From Curtobacterium sp. VKM Ac-2922 (lineage in GTDB: Bacteria; Actinomycetota; Actinomycetes; Actinomycetales; Microbacteriaceae): DNA of 52,051 nt. Positions 1-7,969 of this stretch are shown piece after piece (the first letter of the stretch is position 1; each line of letters begins with the position of its first letter). The position numbers and the translations under genes were made by a program. Below the pieces are notes generated by a model that did no database searches, was not told the origin of the DNA, and saw nothing but the letters and a program-made list of their open reading frames with translations. The DNA is taken from positions 88,293 through 140,343 of the forward strand of contig NZ_JALGRO010000010.1 of the NCBI RefSeq assembly GCF_022815645.1, read 5' to 3'.

Positions 1-30
1 GAACACCGCGGCACCCCGGATACCCGGGCG

Positions 31-54
31 GCCCGGGGCCAGCTGGCCCCGGGC
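31..54. terminator. Perfect 24-bp palindrome, probable terminator
   Basis: A perfect GC-only palindrome with 12-bp arms and no loop spacer lies about 30 bases beyond the 3' end of the minus-strand SRPBCC gene. It can fold identically on both strands, so it probably ends transcription from that gene and from whatever lies left of the window. There is no clear T tract. Confidence 0.5.
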
Positions 55-82
55 CTCCCGTTCCGTCTCGTGGTGCGGTGGA

Positions 83-535
83 TCAGGCCTGCACGTCGCC
101 GCGCCAGCCGGCGTCGGCGGGCGTGGACTCGACGCGCTCCTTGTAGTTCTGCAGGTCCTTCTTGACCGCGTGGCTGCCGACGCCGACAGCCGAACCGAGC
201 TTCTCGAGGAAGCCGATGGGCTGCCAGTCGATCTGCGCCGTCACGCGCGTCTCGTTGTCGGCGAGCTTGTGGAACGTGACGACGCCGGCGTGGTCGGTCT
301 CGCCGTCCTTCACCGTCCAGGCGACACGCTCGTCCGGGTGCTGCTCGGTGATGACGGCGCGGAACTCGCGCTCCTGACCGGCGACCTTCACGGTCCAGTC
401 GGTGGTGGTGTCGTCGACCTGGATGATCCGTTGCACCTCGTCGAGGAAGTGCGGGAACTCCTCGAAGCGGGTCCACTGGCCGTAGGCGGCGCTGACGGGG
501 ACGTTGACGTCGATGGTCTCGATGATCTGGGGCAT
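83..535 (-). CDS. SRPBCC (START-like) family protein, polyketide cyclase/dehydrase type
   Basis: The 150-aa product begins MPQIIETIDVNVPVS and shows the hallmarks of the SRPBCC ligand-pocket fold: an N-terminal strand with the VNVPVSAAYGQWTRFEEFP segment, the central strands TVKVAGQEREFRAVI and ERVAWTVKDGE, and a C-terminal helix with GSHAVKKDLQNYKERVE. Members bind small hydrophobic ligands and are cytoplasmic; the substrate here is unknown. An ORF could extend upstream to base 988, but that part is antisense to the acetyltransferase gene and shows no family similarity, so the ATG at 535 is chosen. The gene is divergent from argA with 60 bases between them. Confidence 0.85.
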   Translation of the reverse strand: MPQIIETIDVNVPVSAAYGQWTRFEEFPHFLDEVQRIIQVDDTTTDWTVKVAGQEREFRAVITEQHPDERVAWTVKDGETDHAGVVTFHKLADNETRVTAQIDWQPIGFLEKLGSAVGVGSHAVKKDLQNYKERVESTPADAGWRGDVQA

Positions 536-595
536 GACGTCGACGGTAGGCGGCGAGTGCTGGGTGCGGCACAGGGTCGGGCTAGGGTTGGGACG

Positions 596-1138
596 ATGAC
601 TCAGCACGGGAAGCACGCGTTCCACGAACGGGACGACCACGGCATCCTGGTGCGCCCCGCCCTGGCGTCCGACGTGCCGCACATCCAGCGGCTCATCGCG
701 CCGTACGTCGACCGGCGGATCCTGCTCGGCAAGGAGAACGTCGCCCTGTACGGCTCGATCCAGCAGTTCCGGATCGCCGAAGGGCCCGACGGCACGCCGA
801 TCGGCTGCGGCGCCCTGGCCGTGTTCTGGGACGACATCGCCGAGGTCCGCACGCTCGCGCTCGACGCGGACTGGATCCACAAGCGGGTCGGCCACCGGAT
901 GCTCGAAGCGCTCGAGCACGATGCCCGCGAACTCGGCGTCGCGCGGATCTTCTGCCTGACGTTCGAGGTCGAGTTCTTCGCCAAGCACGGGTACCTGGAG
1001 ATCGGCGAGCAGGTCGTCGAACCGTCCGTCTACGCCGAGCTCGTGCGCTCGTCCGACGAAGGCGTGGCGGAGTTCCTCGACCTGGCGCGGGTCAAGCCGA
1101 ACACGCTCGGCAACACCCGCATGCTGAAGATCCTCTGA
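596..1138 (+). CDS. argA: Amino-acid N-acetyltransferase (ArgA/NAGS, single-domain GNAT type)
   Basis: The 180-aa GNAT protein should acetylate L-glutamate with acetyl-CoA, the first committed step of arginine synthesis. It matches my recollection of the mycobacterial short ArgA: VRPALASDVPHIQRLI near the N-terminus, IGCGALAVFWDDIAEVRTLAL as beta4, the acetyl-CoA loop WIHKRVGHRMLEAL, the FCLTFEVEFFAKHGY core, and the C-terminal signature EFLDLARVKPNTLGNTRML. It lacks the kinase-like domain of E. coli ArgA, as usual in actinobacteria. The ATG at 596 sits some 17 bases after a TAGGGT-like -10 box, and no ribosome site is evident, so the message may have little or no leader. Confidence 0.88.
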   Translation: MTQHGKHAFHERDDHGILVRPALASDVPHIQRLIAPYVDRRILLGKENVALYGSIQQFRIAEGPDGTPIGCGALAVFWDDIAEVRTLALDADWIHKRVGHRMLEALEHDARELGVARIFCLTFEVEFFAKHGYLEIGEQVVEPSVYAELVRSSDEGVAEFLDLARVKPNTLGNTRMLKIL

Positions 1139-1202
1139 CGCTTTCTCGTCGCCGTCGGCGGGGTTCCCTCGCCCAGCGCCGCGCGGTGTCTACCCTGTGC
1201 GC

Positions 1203-1892
1203 ATGTCGTCGTTCCGTCACCCCGTGGGCCCGCAGAAGCCGGGCGTGTACTGGCGCCGTCGCCTGACCGTGCTGGGGATCATCGCGGTCGTCGTGATCGT
1301 GATCGTGCTCATCGTCGTCGGGCGCGGGAACGGTGCTCCTGCGGCAGCGCCGTCGCCCTCTGCATCTGCGCGCACCTCGTCCGCTGCTGCGGCACCGGCG
1401 GCATCCGCGTCGTCAGCGCCGTCGTCCGGGACGTCCGGCGATGCGACGCCGGCACCGTCCGCCACGGCCGACGCCGGGGGTGCCGACGGGTCCACGTGCG
1501 CGAAGGGACAGATCACGCTGAAGCCCGTGCTCGACAAGAGCGCCTACGGCCCCACCGAGGACCCGAAGATCGCGATGTCGATCGCGAACACCGGGTCGAA
1601 GTCCTGCCACCTGGACCTGGGGTCGGCGCAGCAGGTGCTGACCATCAGCTCGGGCGAAGAGCAGTACTGGTCGTCGAAGGACTGCCAGACCGGCGGGACG
1701 AACCAGGACGTGACGATCAAGGCCGGGCAGACCCTGACCACGCCGGCCATCGCGTGGGACCGCACCCGGTCGTCGACCAGCACGTGCGACTCGTCACGGC
1801 CGTCGGTGACCGGTGGGGGAGCGAGCTACCACCTGTCCGTGTCGGTCGGCAACATCACCTCGACGGACTCGGCGCAGTTCATCCTGAACTGA
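1203..1892 (+). CDS. Single-pass membrane-anchored extracellular protein
   Basis: The roughly 229-aa product has a basic N-terminus, a strong TM helix at about residues 25-42 (LGIIAVVVIVIVLIVV), a low-complexity Ala/Ser/Pro linker of about 50 residues, and a compact C-terminal domain with four cysteines likely to form disulphides outside the cell. The C-terminal domain (TCAKGQITLKPVLDKSAYGP onward) looks like a beta-sandwich; I do not know its function. The ATG at 1203 is preferred over the GTG at 1197 because a TACCCT -10 box at 1191-1196 places transcription start almost exactly at that ATG, a leaderless arrangement. Confidence 0.75.
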   Translation: MSSFRHPVGPQKPGVYWRRRLTVLGIIAVVVIVIVLIVVGRGNGAPAAAPSPSASARTSSAAAAPAASASSAPSSGTSGDATPAPSATADAGGADGSTCAKGQITLKPVLDKSAYGPTEDPKIAMSIANTGSKSCHLDLGSAQQVLTISSGEEQYWSSKDCQTGGTNQDVTIKAGQTLTTPAIAWDRTRSSTSTCDSSRPSVTGGGASYHLSVSVGNITSTDSAQFILN

Positions 1893-1910
1893 GTCCGGGG
1901 CCGGGCGGGA

Positions 1911-2357
1911 TCAGCTGAACTTCGGGGTGTCGACCTTGCAGCGCACCGGCTGGCCGGGCTGCCCCTGCTCTTCGGAGATCACGCGCTTGCCGTCCAGCAG
2001 GATGCGGCAGGTGGCGGTCCGGCCGCTTGCGGGGGTCGCCGCGACCGAGGCTGGTGACTCGGCGAGCACGATCGTCTCGTGCGTCCATGACGCGCTGCCG
2101 TCGGAGCTGCCGGCGCCGGGCTTGGTCATGGCCGTCGACAGCGTGCGCGTCGTGGCGGCATCGCCACGGGACTCGGCACCCAGGTACGAGACGGCGTGCA
2201 ACGTGGTGGCGTCGGACGAGTCGACACTGACTTCGTAGGTGACGTACCAGGCATCGCCGAACTGCTGGTGGATCTGCGTGCAACCCGTCAGAGCGAGGGC
2301 TGCTGCGCCCAGGACGACAGCGGCGGACGCACGGGTGATGGTGCTGCGAATGGTCAT
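1911..2357 (-). CDS. Putative lipoprotein
   Basis: The 148-aa protein has a classic lipoprotein signal: Arg-containing n-region, hydrophobic AAVVLGAAALAL core, and lipobox LTGC at residues 22-25, giving a lipidated Cys25 on the outer face of the membrane. The mature part has two more cysteines in the C-terminal third (TATCRILLDGK and VRCKVDTP) that could pair. No family is recognised. It is convergent with the preceding membrane-anchored gene, with 18 bases between the stop codons. Confidence 0.7.
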   Translation of the reverse strand: MTIRSTITRASAAVVLGAAALALTGCTQIHQQFGDAWYVTYEVSVDSSDATTLHAVSYLGAESRGDAATTRTLSTAMTKPGAGSSDGSASWTHETIVLAESPASVAATPASGRTATCRILLDGKRVISEEQGQPGQPVRCKVDTPKFS

Positions 2358-2473
2358 ACAAACACAATCGCGGCCGGCCGATCGAACTTCGTCATGACGA
2401 AGGTTCGATCGAGTCCGACCGCGGTCGTGTTCGGGGTCAGCCGACCGGATGACGGTCAGCGTTCCCCTGGGGT

Positions 2474-2680
2474 TCAGCCGATGACGGTGATGTTCTCCGC
2501 CTGCGGGCCCTTGCGGCCCTCAGTGATCTCGAACTCCACCTTCTGGTTCTCTTCGAGACCGCGGTAGCCGCTGCCCGAGATCGCCGAGAAGTGCGCGAAG
2601 ACGTCCGCGCTGTTGTCGTCCGGGGCGATGAACCCGAAGCCCTTTTCGTTGTTAAACCACTTGACGGTTCCAGTTGCCAT
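2474..2680 (-). CDS. Cold-shock protein, CspA family
   Basis: The 68-aa protein is a single OB-fold cold-shock domain covering the whole chain. RNP1 (KGFGFI) and RNP2 (VFAHFSAI) nucleic-acid binding motifs are intact, as is the N-terminal [14 protein letters not shown] segment. It binds single-stranded RNA or DNA and acts as an RNA chaperone. A non-coding interval of about 290 bases precedes the start, consistent with a long regulatory 5' leader of the kind known for csp genes, though I see no specific conserved structure in it. Confidence 0.95.
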   Translation of the reverse strand: MATGTVKWFNNEKGFGFIAPDDNSADVFAHFSAISGSGYRGLEENQKVEFEITEGRKGPQAENITVIG

Positions 2681-2974
2681 GATGGCGTTTCCTTAACTGT
2701 TCTTGCTTTCCATCGCGGTATGACACGCAGACGGAGCCTCGACGTATGTCGACGAGGATGATGCGCCACGCGGGCAGGTGCCGGCGGGACGGGTGCGGGA
2801 TCAGACGGTGGGTCGAAGACCCGGATGTACTGACCCATGAGTCCGGTTGAGGGGCGAAACCACCTCGTCCGGACGTTGGACGCCGCCGAAGCGGTGGTAC
2901 CAACGTAGCGGGTCTTGGGGCCCAGGGCCAGACGCGGTCGCCCCGATTCGGGAAATCTGGTGAACTTGACCCTG

Positions 2975-3358
2975 ATGGCAGACAAGGAACAGCGGTTCCG
3001 GAGCGAACAGCTCGAGGACGCGCTCGCGAAGCAGGACGTGGCGGCGGTGGCGTACGCGCTGCGGAACGACATCGTGATCGTGCCGCGGCTGGTCACCGGC
3101 AAGAAGGACATGCAGGTGCGAGTGTTCGGCCGCGAGGGCTCGGACAAGCGCATCCTGCTGCTGTTCTCGTCGGCGGACACCTACACGGCGATGGTCCCGG
3201 GCGAGAAGGTCCGGCAGGTCATGGTCTACGACGCCGCCCGGCTCGAGGAGTTCCTCGCCGCGCACCTCGACTCGCTCGAGGGGGTCTTCTTCGACATCGC
3301 CGGCCCGCACACGATGCAGGCCGAGCCCGCCGACCTGTTGGACGCACTCCGCGCCTGA
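2975..3358 (+). CDS. SseB-like / dehydrogenase-associated small protein, function unknown
   Basis: The 127-aa product starts at MADKEQRFRSEQLEDALA. The segment with alternating strands (RNDIVIVPRLVTGKKDMQ, RILLLFSSADTYTAM) and the C-terminal helix are reminiscent of the SseB N-terminal domain found as a stand-alone protein in actinobacteria, but this is a weak fold-level resemblance. The frame is open back to 2915; the ATG at 2975 was chosen because upstream residues look non-coding. It is divergent from the cold-shock gene. Confidence 0.65.
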   Translation: MADKEQRFRSEQLEDALAKQDVAAVAYALRNDIVIVPRLVTGKKDMQVRVFGREGSDKRILLLFSSADTYTAMVPGEKVRQVMVYDAARLEEFLAAHLDSLEGVFFDIAGPHTMQAEPADLLDALRA

Positions 3359-3370
3359 CGACGCCGGACC

Positions 3371-3430
3371 AGTCGCCGCGATCCCGGTCCCGTCGCCGCG
3401 ATCCCGATCCCGTCGGCGCGATCCCGGTCC
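3371..3430. repeat. Three 20-bp tandem repeats
   Basis: Three near-identical 20-base units (consensus cGTCGCCGCGATCCCGGTCC) lie back to back in the short gap before the VanZ-family gene, with one to three mismatches between units. They occupy the promoter region of the downstream gene and are not coding. Confidence 0.7.
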
Positions 3431-3448
3431 TGTCGGTACTGTCGCCGC

Positions 3449-4528
3449 ATGGGGACCACCGTGCTGCCAGGGATCATCGCGTTCGTCCTGGGCGGGTTCC
3501 TCGCCGTTGCCGCGGTCGTGCCGTGGGCCGCGATCCAGTACCGCCGGCACGGTGCACTTGGGTTCCGCCGCAGCGTGCTGGCCTTCGTCACCCTGGTCTA
3601 CGCGCTGGCGCTCGTCACCTACACGCTGTTGCCGCTGCCCACCGACGCAGCCGCAGCCTGCCGGGTGTCGGCGATGCCGCAGCTGCACCCGTTCACGTTC
3701 CTGGACGACATCGCCCGCGAGGGCGGGCTGTCCGGTCCACGATCCCTGCTCAGCAACCCGGCTGCCGCGCAGGTCGTGTTCAACGTCCTGCTGTTCTTCC
3801 CGCTCGGCGCGCTGGTCCGGAACGCGCTGGCGCCACGTCGCTGGTTCTGGGGGCTCGTGGTCGGCGGCGCGGCCGGGTTCGTCGTCTCGCTCGCGATCGA
3901 GTTCACCCAGCTCACGGGCGACTGGTTCCTGTACCCGTGCGCATACCGGCTGTTCGACGTCGACGACCTCATCGCGAACACGACGGGCGCACTGCTCGGG
4001 ACCCTGGCGGCGCCACTGCTCGGGGTGTTCCTGGCATCACGACGACAGCCGTCTCCTGATGCCGCTCGCCCGGTCACGTTCTGGCGTCGGGCCTTCGGGA
4101 TCCTGGCCGACGTGTTGGCGCTGTCCCTGACCAGCGGTGTGCTGGTCGTCGGGGTGACGCTCGCGCTCAACGCGTTCGGCGTCGACCTGCGCTCGCCCGC
4201 CACCCTGACCGCGCAGGCTCTGGTCGGGTTCGTCGCACCGCTGGTGCAGGTGGTGGTCGTGCTCGCGACCGGCCGCACGCTCGGAGAGGCCGTCGTGCGC
4301 CTGCGGCCCGTGCCGACGCCCGGTGTGGGGCAGCGACTGGTGCGCTGGGCGCTCGGCTCCGGCGGGTGGGCGCTGCTGTCGACGAGCGGGTTGCCGTTCT
4401 CGGGGCTGGTCGCGTCCGCGCTGGCAGTTGCCGCGGTGATCGGGCTGCTGGTGACGAAGGACCGTCGTGGGTTCCCGTCGGCCGTCGCACGGTTGGGTGT
4501 CGAGGACGACCGGCTGCCGGTGCGCTGA
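3449..4528 (+). CDS. VanZ family protein fused to an RDD-type membrane domain
   Basis: The 359-aa integral membrane protein has an N-terminal VanZ-like domain (about residues 1-200) with four to five TM helices and the typical features LVTYTLLPLP, FNVLLFFPLGALVRN and SLAIEFTQLTG...FDVDDLIANTTGALLG. The C-terminal part (about 205-345) is an RDD-like domain with further TM helices and the GRTLGEAVVRLRPV signature. VanZ homologues are linked to glycopeptide tolerance and cell-envelope stress; the exact role is unknown. The ATG follows the 20-bp repeats by 18 bases. Confidence 0.82.
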   Translation: MGTTVLPGIIAFVLGGFLAVAAVVPWAAIQYRRHGALGFRRSVLAFVTLVYALALVTYTLLPLPTDAAAACRVSAMPQLHPFTFLDDIAREGGLSGPRSLLSNPAAAQVVFNVLLFFPLGALVRNALAPRRWFWGLVVGGAAGFVVSLAIEFTQLTGDWFLYPCAYRLFDVDDLIANTTGALLGTLAAPLLGVFLASRRQPSPDAARPVTFWRRAFGILADVLALSLTSGVLVVGVTLALNAFGVDLRSPATLTAQALVGFVAPLVQVVVVLATGRTLGEAVVRLRPVPTPGVGQRLVRWALGSGGWALLSTSGLPFSGLVASALAVAAVIGLLVTKDRRGFPSAVARLGVEDDRLPVR

Positions 4529-4533
4529 CCCTG

Positions 4534-4659
4534 CGGGTCAGACTGGAGGCTCGGCCCACGTCCGCCACGCCGGTACGCGTCGAACTGCAGGCTCGGCCCG
4601 CGTCCGCCACGCAGGTGCGGGTCGGGCTGGAGGCTCGGCCCGCGGTCGCCATGCCGGCG
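4534..4659. repeat. Three 42-bp tandem repeats downstream of radA
   Basis: Exactly three 42-base units run from 4534-4575, 4576-4617 and 4618-4659, sharing the core GGCTCGGCCCrCGTCCGCCA. They fill the gap between the VanZ-RDD stop codon and the radA stop codon (convergent genes). Because 42 is a multiple of three, the array stays open as a 14-residue repeat in one forward frame, but I see no start or family supporting translation. Confidence 0.8.
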
Positions 4660-4661
4660 CG

Positions 4662-6023
4662 TCAGAAGGCGGCGTCGAGTTCGCGTTCGCGCACGGACCT
4701 GGTCATCGAGAACGCGACCCGCAGGGCTTCGCGGAGGTGTTCGGCGTCCGCGCCGAGAACGGTCGTGAACCCGAGCCGTCGCGCCTCGCTCGCGCGCTGC
4801 TTGGCTCCCGTCGCCTGACGGATCTCGCCGGCAAGGCTGATCTCGCCGATCGCCGCCAGCGTGTGCGGGTACGGGCGATCACGTGCGGCACTGGCCAGGG
4901 CGAGCACGATCGCCAGGTCGGCACCCGGCTCGGTGAGCTTCATGCCGCCCACGGTCGACACGTACACGTCGGCGTCGGACAGCTTGATGCCCGCGCGACG
5001 TTCGAGCACCGCCAGCAGCATCGCCACGCGTGACGCGTCGACGCCGTTCACCACGCGACGTGGCTGTGGCGCCGAGCTCGGGACGACCAGGGCCTGCACC
5101 TCGACCGGCAGCGCCCGGCGGCCCTCCATCGCGACCGTGATGCACGTGCCGGAAACCGGCGTGCCGTTGCGGGACATGAACAGCCCACTGGGGTCGGGCA
5201 CCTCGTGGATGCCGTCACCGGCCATGTCGAAGCACCCGACTTCGTCCGTGGGGCCGAAGCGGTTCTTCAGCGCCCGGACGAACCGCAGCGCCGTCTGCCG
5301 GTCGCCCTCGAAGTGGCAGACCACGTCGACCAGGTGCTCGAGCAGCCGCGGGCCGGCGATCGAGCCGTCCTTCGTGACGTGCCCGACGATCAGCACGGGC
5401 AGATTGCGCTGCTTGGCTTCGCGGATCAGGGTCGAAGCGACCTCGCGCACCTGGGACGTCCCGCCCGCTATGCCGTCGATCGTCGCCGACGAGATCGTCT
5501 GCACCGAGTCGGCGATCAGCAGGTCGGGCTGCACCTGGTCGATCTGCCCGAGGATCACGCCCAGATCGACCTCGCTGGCCAGGAACAGCTCGTCGTGCAT
5601 GGCGCCCGTGCGCTCGGCACGCAGCCGGACCTGGTCGACGGACTCCTCCGCGCTGACGTACAGCACGCGCTTGCCCGTCGCAGCCGCGCGCGAGGCGACC
5701 TCGAGCAGCAGCGTGGACTTGCCGACGCCGGGTTCACCGCTCAGCAGAACGGCGGCTCCGGGGACGATCCCGCCGCCGAGCACGCGGTCGAACTCGCCGA
5801 TTCCGCTGGTCCACCGGGGGACCGCACCGACGCGGGCCTGCGTGATGGGCTGGGCGATCCGGGTGCCCGTGACCGCGACCGCGGTGGTGCCGCGGGCGCT
5901 GGCCGTGACGGCGGAGGTGTCTTCGACCGTGCCCCACGACTGGCACTCGCCGCAGCGGCCGACCCACTTGATCGTGGTCCACCCGCACTCGGAGCAGCGG
6001 AACGTGGACTGGGGGCGGGCCAT
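4662..6023 (-). CDS. radA: DNA repair protein RadA (Sms)
   Basis: The 453-aa protein is a full-length RadA, a RecA-like hexameric helicase that drives branch migration in recombination and repair. It carries the N-terminal C4 zinc finger (CSECGWTTIKWVGRCGEC, residues 9-26), Walker A GEPGVGKST (about 97-105), the RadA-specific KNRFG motif (about 254-258), and a C-terminal Lon-protease-like domain with GGMKLTEPGADLA. It ends two bases before a 42-bp repeat array and is followed by convergent VanZ-RDD. The SGNH gene lies 9 bases upstream on the same strand, so the two may be co-transcribed. Confidence 0.97.
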   Translation of the reverse strand: MARPQSTFRCSECGWTTIKWVGRCGECQSWGTVEDTSAVTASARGTTAVAVTGTRIAQPITQARVGAVPRWTSGIGEFDRVLGGGIVPGAAVLLSGEPGVGKSTLLLEVASRAAATGKRVLYVSAEESVDQVRLRAERTGAMHDELFLASEVDLGVILGQIDQVQPDLLIADSVQTISSATIDGIAGGTSQVREVASTLIREAKQRNLPVLIVGHVTKDGSIAGPRLLEHLVDVVCHFEGDRQTALRFVRALKNRFGPTDEVGCFDMAGDGIHEVPDPSGLFMSRNGTPVSGTCITVAMEGRRALPVEVQALVVPSSAPQPRRVVNGVDASRVAMLLAVLERRAGIKLSDADVYVSTVGGMKLTEPGADLAIVLALASAARDRPYPHTLAAIGEISLAGEIRQATGAKQRASEARRLGFTTVLGADAEHLREALRVAFSMTRSVRERELDAAF

Positions 6024-6032
6024 GAGTCGAGG

Positions 6033-7106
6033 TTAGGCCGCGCCGCCGACATCACCCGACCGCTGCTGCGGCCCGTCGGAGTCGTCGTCGGAGTGCTCGT
6101 CATGCGGGCCCTCGGGCTGGTGCTCGGGCTGGTGCTCGGACTGTTGCTCGCTTTGCTGCTCGCTCTGCTTCCGGTCCTGCGCACCGGGGATCGGGATGCC
6201 TCCGGTCATGCGCTCACGCAGCCGGTCGATCCGGTTCGGGCGGTGCGCGTACTCCATCTCCTCGGCACCAGCGACGTCCTGCTCGGAACGGGCGTTGGCC
6301 ACGGCACCGGCTTCGCGCCCCAGGTCCTCTGCCTCGCGCGCCGACAGGTAGTGCCGGATCGCGGCGACGGTGTCCACGCGGGCATCGATCGCCGGCTCGA
6401 ATGCACTCGCCCAGACCTCGTACCCGCGGTCGTTCGGGTGGAACAGGTCGCCGTACGAGTTGAAGAACGTGCGGCGGATCCCGACCCGCTTGGTGATCGC
6501 GTGCAGGGGGGCGACGGTCAGCCCGAGTTCGTCGGCGACGCGGTGGACGATCTCGTTCGCGACGGCGACCTTGCGCTCACGGTCGGGAGCGAACATGCAC
6601 GGCAACTCGGCGACGACGGCGTGCGACGGCACGGCGCCGTAGATCGCCCGGAGGTTCCGCTCGAACTTGTCCGGGTGGAAGTCGGCGATGTCGTTCGCTC
6701 CGATCGACACCGTGCAGATGTCCGGAGTGAAGCCCTGCAGCTTCGGCAGCTGGTCCTTCTTGGCACCCCAGGTCGTCGCGCCGGAGACGCTCAGGTTCAC
6801 GACCCGGAGCGTCATCCGCGAGCGGTGCCGGATCCGCCGAGCGAGCAGCCCGACGTACCCGCGCGAGGGCACGCTCGCGCCGACGCCCTGCGCCGCGGAG
6901 TCGCCGATCGCCAGGTAGGTGAGCTGTCCCTCGTGGTGCAGTCGCTCGCGCCACCACTCCGCGTGCGTCGGGAGCATCTCGACCACGCGTTGTGAGGCGG
7001 CGCGCTGTCCCTTGACGCCGGCCCGGGCGCCGAAGGCCGCGCCACCGGCGACCACCAGGCCGCCGCCGATCGAGGAGAGCAGTGCGATGAGGGTCCGGGA
7101 CTTCAT
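6033..7106 (-). CDS. SGNH/GDSL-family hydrolase, membrane-anchored
   Basis: The 357-aa protein has an N-terminal TM helix or signal anchor (residues 5-30), then an SGNH esterase domain: block I AIGDSAAQGVGA with the nucleophilic Ser, block II glycine in VVNLSVSGATTWG, block III SIGANDI with the oxyanion Asn, and block V with the catalytic His in LFHPNDRGYEVWA. The substrate is probably an acylated carbohydrate or lipid. The last 60 residues are a hydrophilic, repetitive Gln/Glu/His tail (units like SEQQ and HQPE). It is the upstream neighbour of radA on the same strand. Confidence 0.88.
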   Translation of the reverse strand: MKSRTLIALLSSIGGGLVVAGGAAFGARAGVKGQRAASQRVVEMLPTHAEWWRERLHHEGQLTYLAIGDSAAQGVGASVPSRGYVGLLARRIRHRSRMTLRVVNLSVSGATTWGAKKDQLPKLQGFTPDICTVSIGANDIADFHPDKFERNLRAIYGAVPSHAVVAELPCMFAPDRERKVAVANEIVHRVADELGLTVAPLHAITKRVGIRRTFFNSYGDLFHPNDRGYEVWASAFEPAIDARVDTVAAIRHYLSAREAEDLGREAGAVANARSEQDVAGAEEMEYAHRPNRIDRLRERMTGGIPIPGAQDRKQSEQQSEQQSEHQPEHQPEGPHDEHSDDDSDGPQQRSGDVGGAA

Positions 7107-7249
7107 GCCGTGGACGGTACGCCCGTGGGACTCGTCGGATCAGAGCGGATCCTGGGGGTGTGGGTGACGTCCTGCAGGAGACCGCCTGTGGAGGGCGAGC
7201 CGACCTGCGGTGTCGCGAGGGGCCTCCCGGATCATGTAAACTCGCTCTC

Positions 7250-7339
7250 GGTACCGTGTCCGAGCGGCCGAAGGATCATGTCTCGAAAACATGTGTGGGG
7301 GCAACTCCACCGTGGGTTCAAATCCCACCGGTACCGCCA
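7250..7339 (+). tRNA. tRNA-Ser (CGA), CCA encoded
   Basis: A complete class II tRNA can be folded. The acceptor arms GGTACCG (7250-7256) and CGGTACC (7329-7335) pair fully; discriminator G7336 is followed by encoded CCA. The anticodon stem CATGT/ACATG encloses loop CTCGAAA, giving anticodon CGA; a long variable arm follows; the T arm GTGGG-TTCAAAT-CCCAC is perfect. Its 3' end (G, CCA and two further bases) is the left flank of the accessory element. Confidence 0.97.
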
Positions 7340-7341
7340 CA
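7336..7341. repeat. 6-bp direct repeat GCCACA, left flank of the element
   Basis: This hexamer spans the tRNA discriminator base, the CCA end and two further bases, and abuts the left terminal inverted repeat. An identical copy at 42261-42266 abuts the right terminal repeat. The pair reads as a target-site duplication or as a short att core. Confidence 0.7.
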
Positions 7342-7382
7342 GGGTCATTTGCAAGTCTGGGGTTCCAGCGTTTGCAAGTCTG
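7342..7382. repeat. Left terminal repeat plus subterminal repeats of the element
   Basis: The terminal inverted repeat is 7342-7358. The 12-mer TTTGCAAGTCTG occurs here twice in direct orientation, at 7348-7359 and 7371-7382, 23 bases apart, roughly two helical turns. This is a typical spacing for binding sites of a recombination protein at an element end. Confidence 0.75.
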
Positions 7383-7390
7383 ACCAAGAA

Positions 7391-7429
7391 CGAGAGCCCC
7401 CCGGTTTCGGCCGGGGGGCTCTCGTTTTT
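7391..7429 (+). terminator. Strong Rho-independent terminator
   Basis: A 14-bp GC-rich stem (7391-7404 with 7411-7424) has a six-base loop and is followed by a run of five T. It lies inside the element's left end, 50 bases after tRNA-Ser, and so now terminates the tRNA transcript. A diverged homologue is present at 42314-42349 in the equivalent position of the second element remnant. Confidence 0.92.
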
Positions 7430-7618
7430 CGTGGTGGCTGGCAGCGCCTTGCGCGGTTCGGTGACCCTGTTGCCGCTTCGTGAGCCCGAGCCGGGAAGGC
7501 GTTGAGCTGATGCCCAGGTTTGGGCAAGCTGGGCACTCAGGGAGCCTGGTCGCCCGCGGACTCTTGTAGCGCGCAGCCATGCCGATCGACGGACCGTCAA
7601 GTCCGTTGACCACATCTT

Positions 7619-7879
7619 GTGATCTCGATCGGCTCAGGCATGCGGATCGGAACTTGTTTTGTTTCCTTACCTAGGGCAACCCGCGACAACATCGCTGGCC
7701 CCGCGGAGTACGTGCCGCTGCAGAGCCTCGTCGATGAGGACTTCAATCTCGTGGCGCTGAAAGCTGCTGCGACGCGCGGACGCCTCGACGCCATTCGGGG
7801 TGCCGATGACCAATGGCGCTCAAGCCGAATGGCGCTTGCCACGTTAAAGGACTCGAGGTTCAAACGCTCTTCCTCCTGA
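7619..7879 (+). CDS. Possible small helix-turn-helix (excisionase-like) protein
   Basis: An 86-residue frame (GTG at 7619, or ATG at 7640) contains AEYVPLQSLVDEDFNLVAL, then KAAATRGRLDAIRGADDQW and RSSRMALA, a pattern like the winged-helix DNA-binding domain of excisionase/MerR-type proteins: a helix pair followed by a G-R-L wing and a conserved Trp. A small DNA-binding directionality factor beside an element end would make sense, but no ribosome site is clear and the opposing strand is also open. It may be a remnant. Treat as tentative. Confidence 0.35.
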   Translation: MISIGSGMRIGTCFVSLPRATRDNIAGPAEYVPLQSLVDEDFNLVALKAAATRGRLDAIRGADDQWRSSRMALATLKDSRFKRSSS

Positions 7880-7969
7880 GCTTGAGTCCCTGTAGGACTG
7901 ACACGAATCGCATGGTCGTGTCCAAAGTGTGGAGGCGGGCCTGCGGGTGGGCGCTGTGTCGCTGCTGCG

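Noticed and set aside
4534..4659. Repeat array as a CRISPR
   Set aside because: The 42-bp units are contiguous with no spacers and no cas genes are near.
5205..6995. A 596-codon plus-strand ORF
   Set aside because: It is antisense to radA and the SGNH gene, whose proteins match known families over their full length; its composition is the usual GC-rich shadow.
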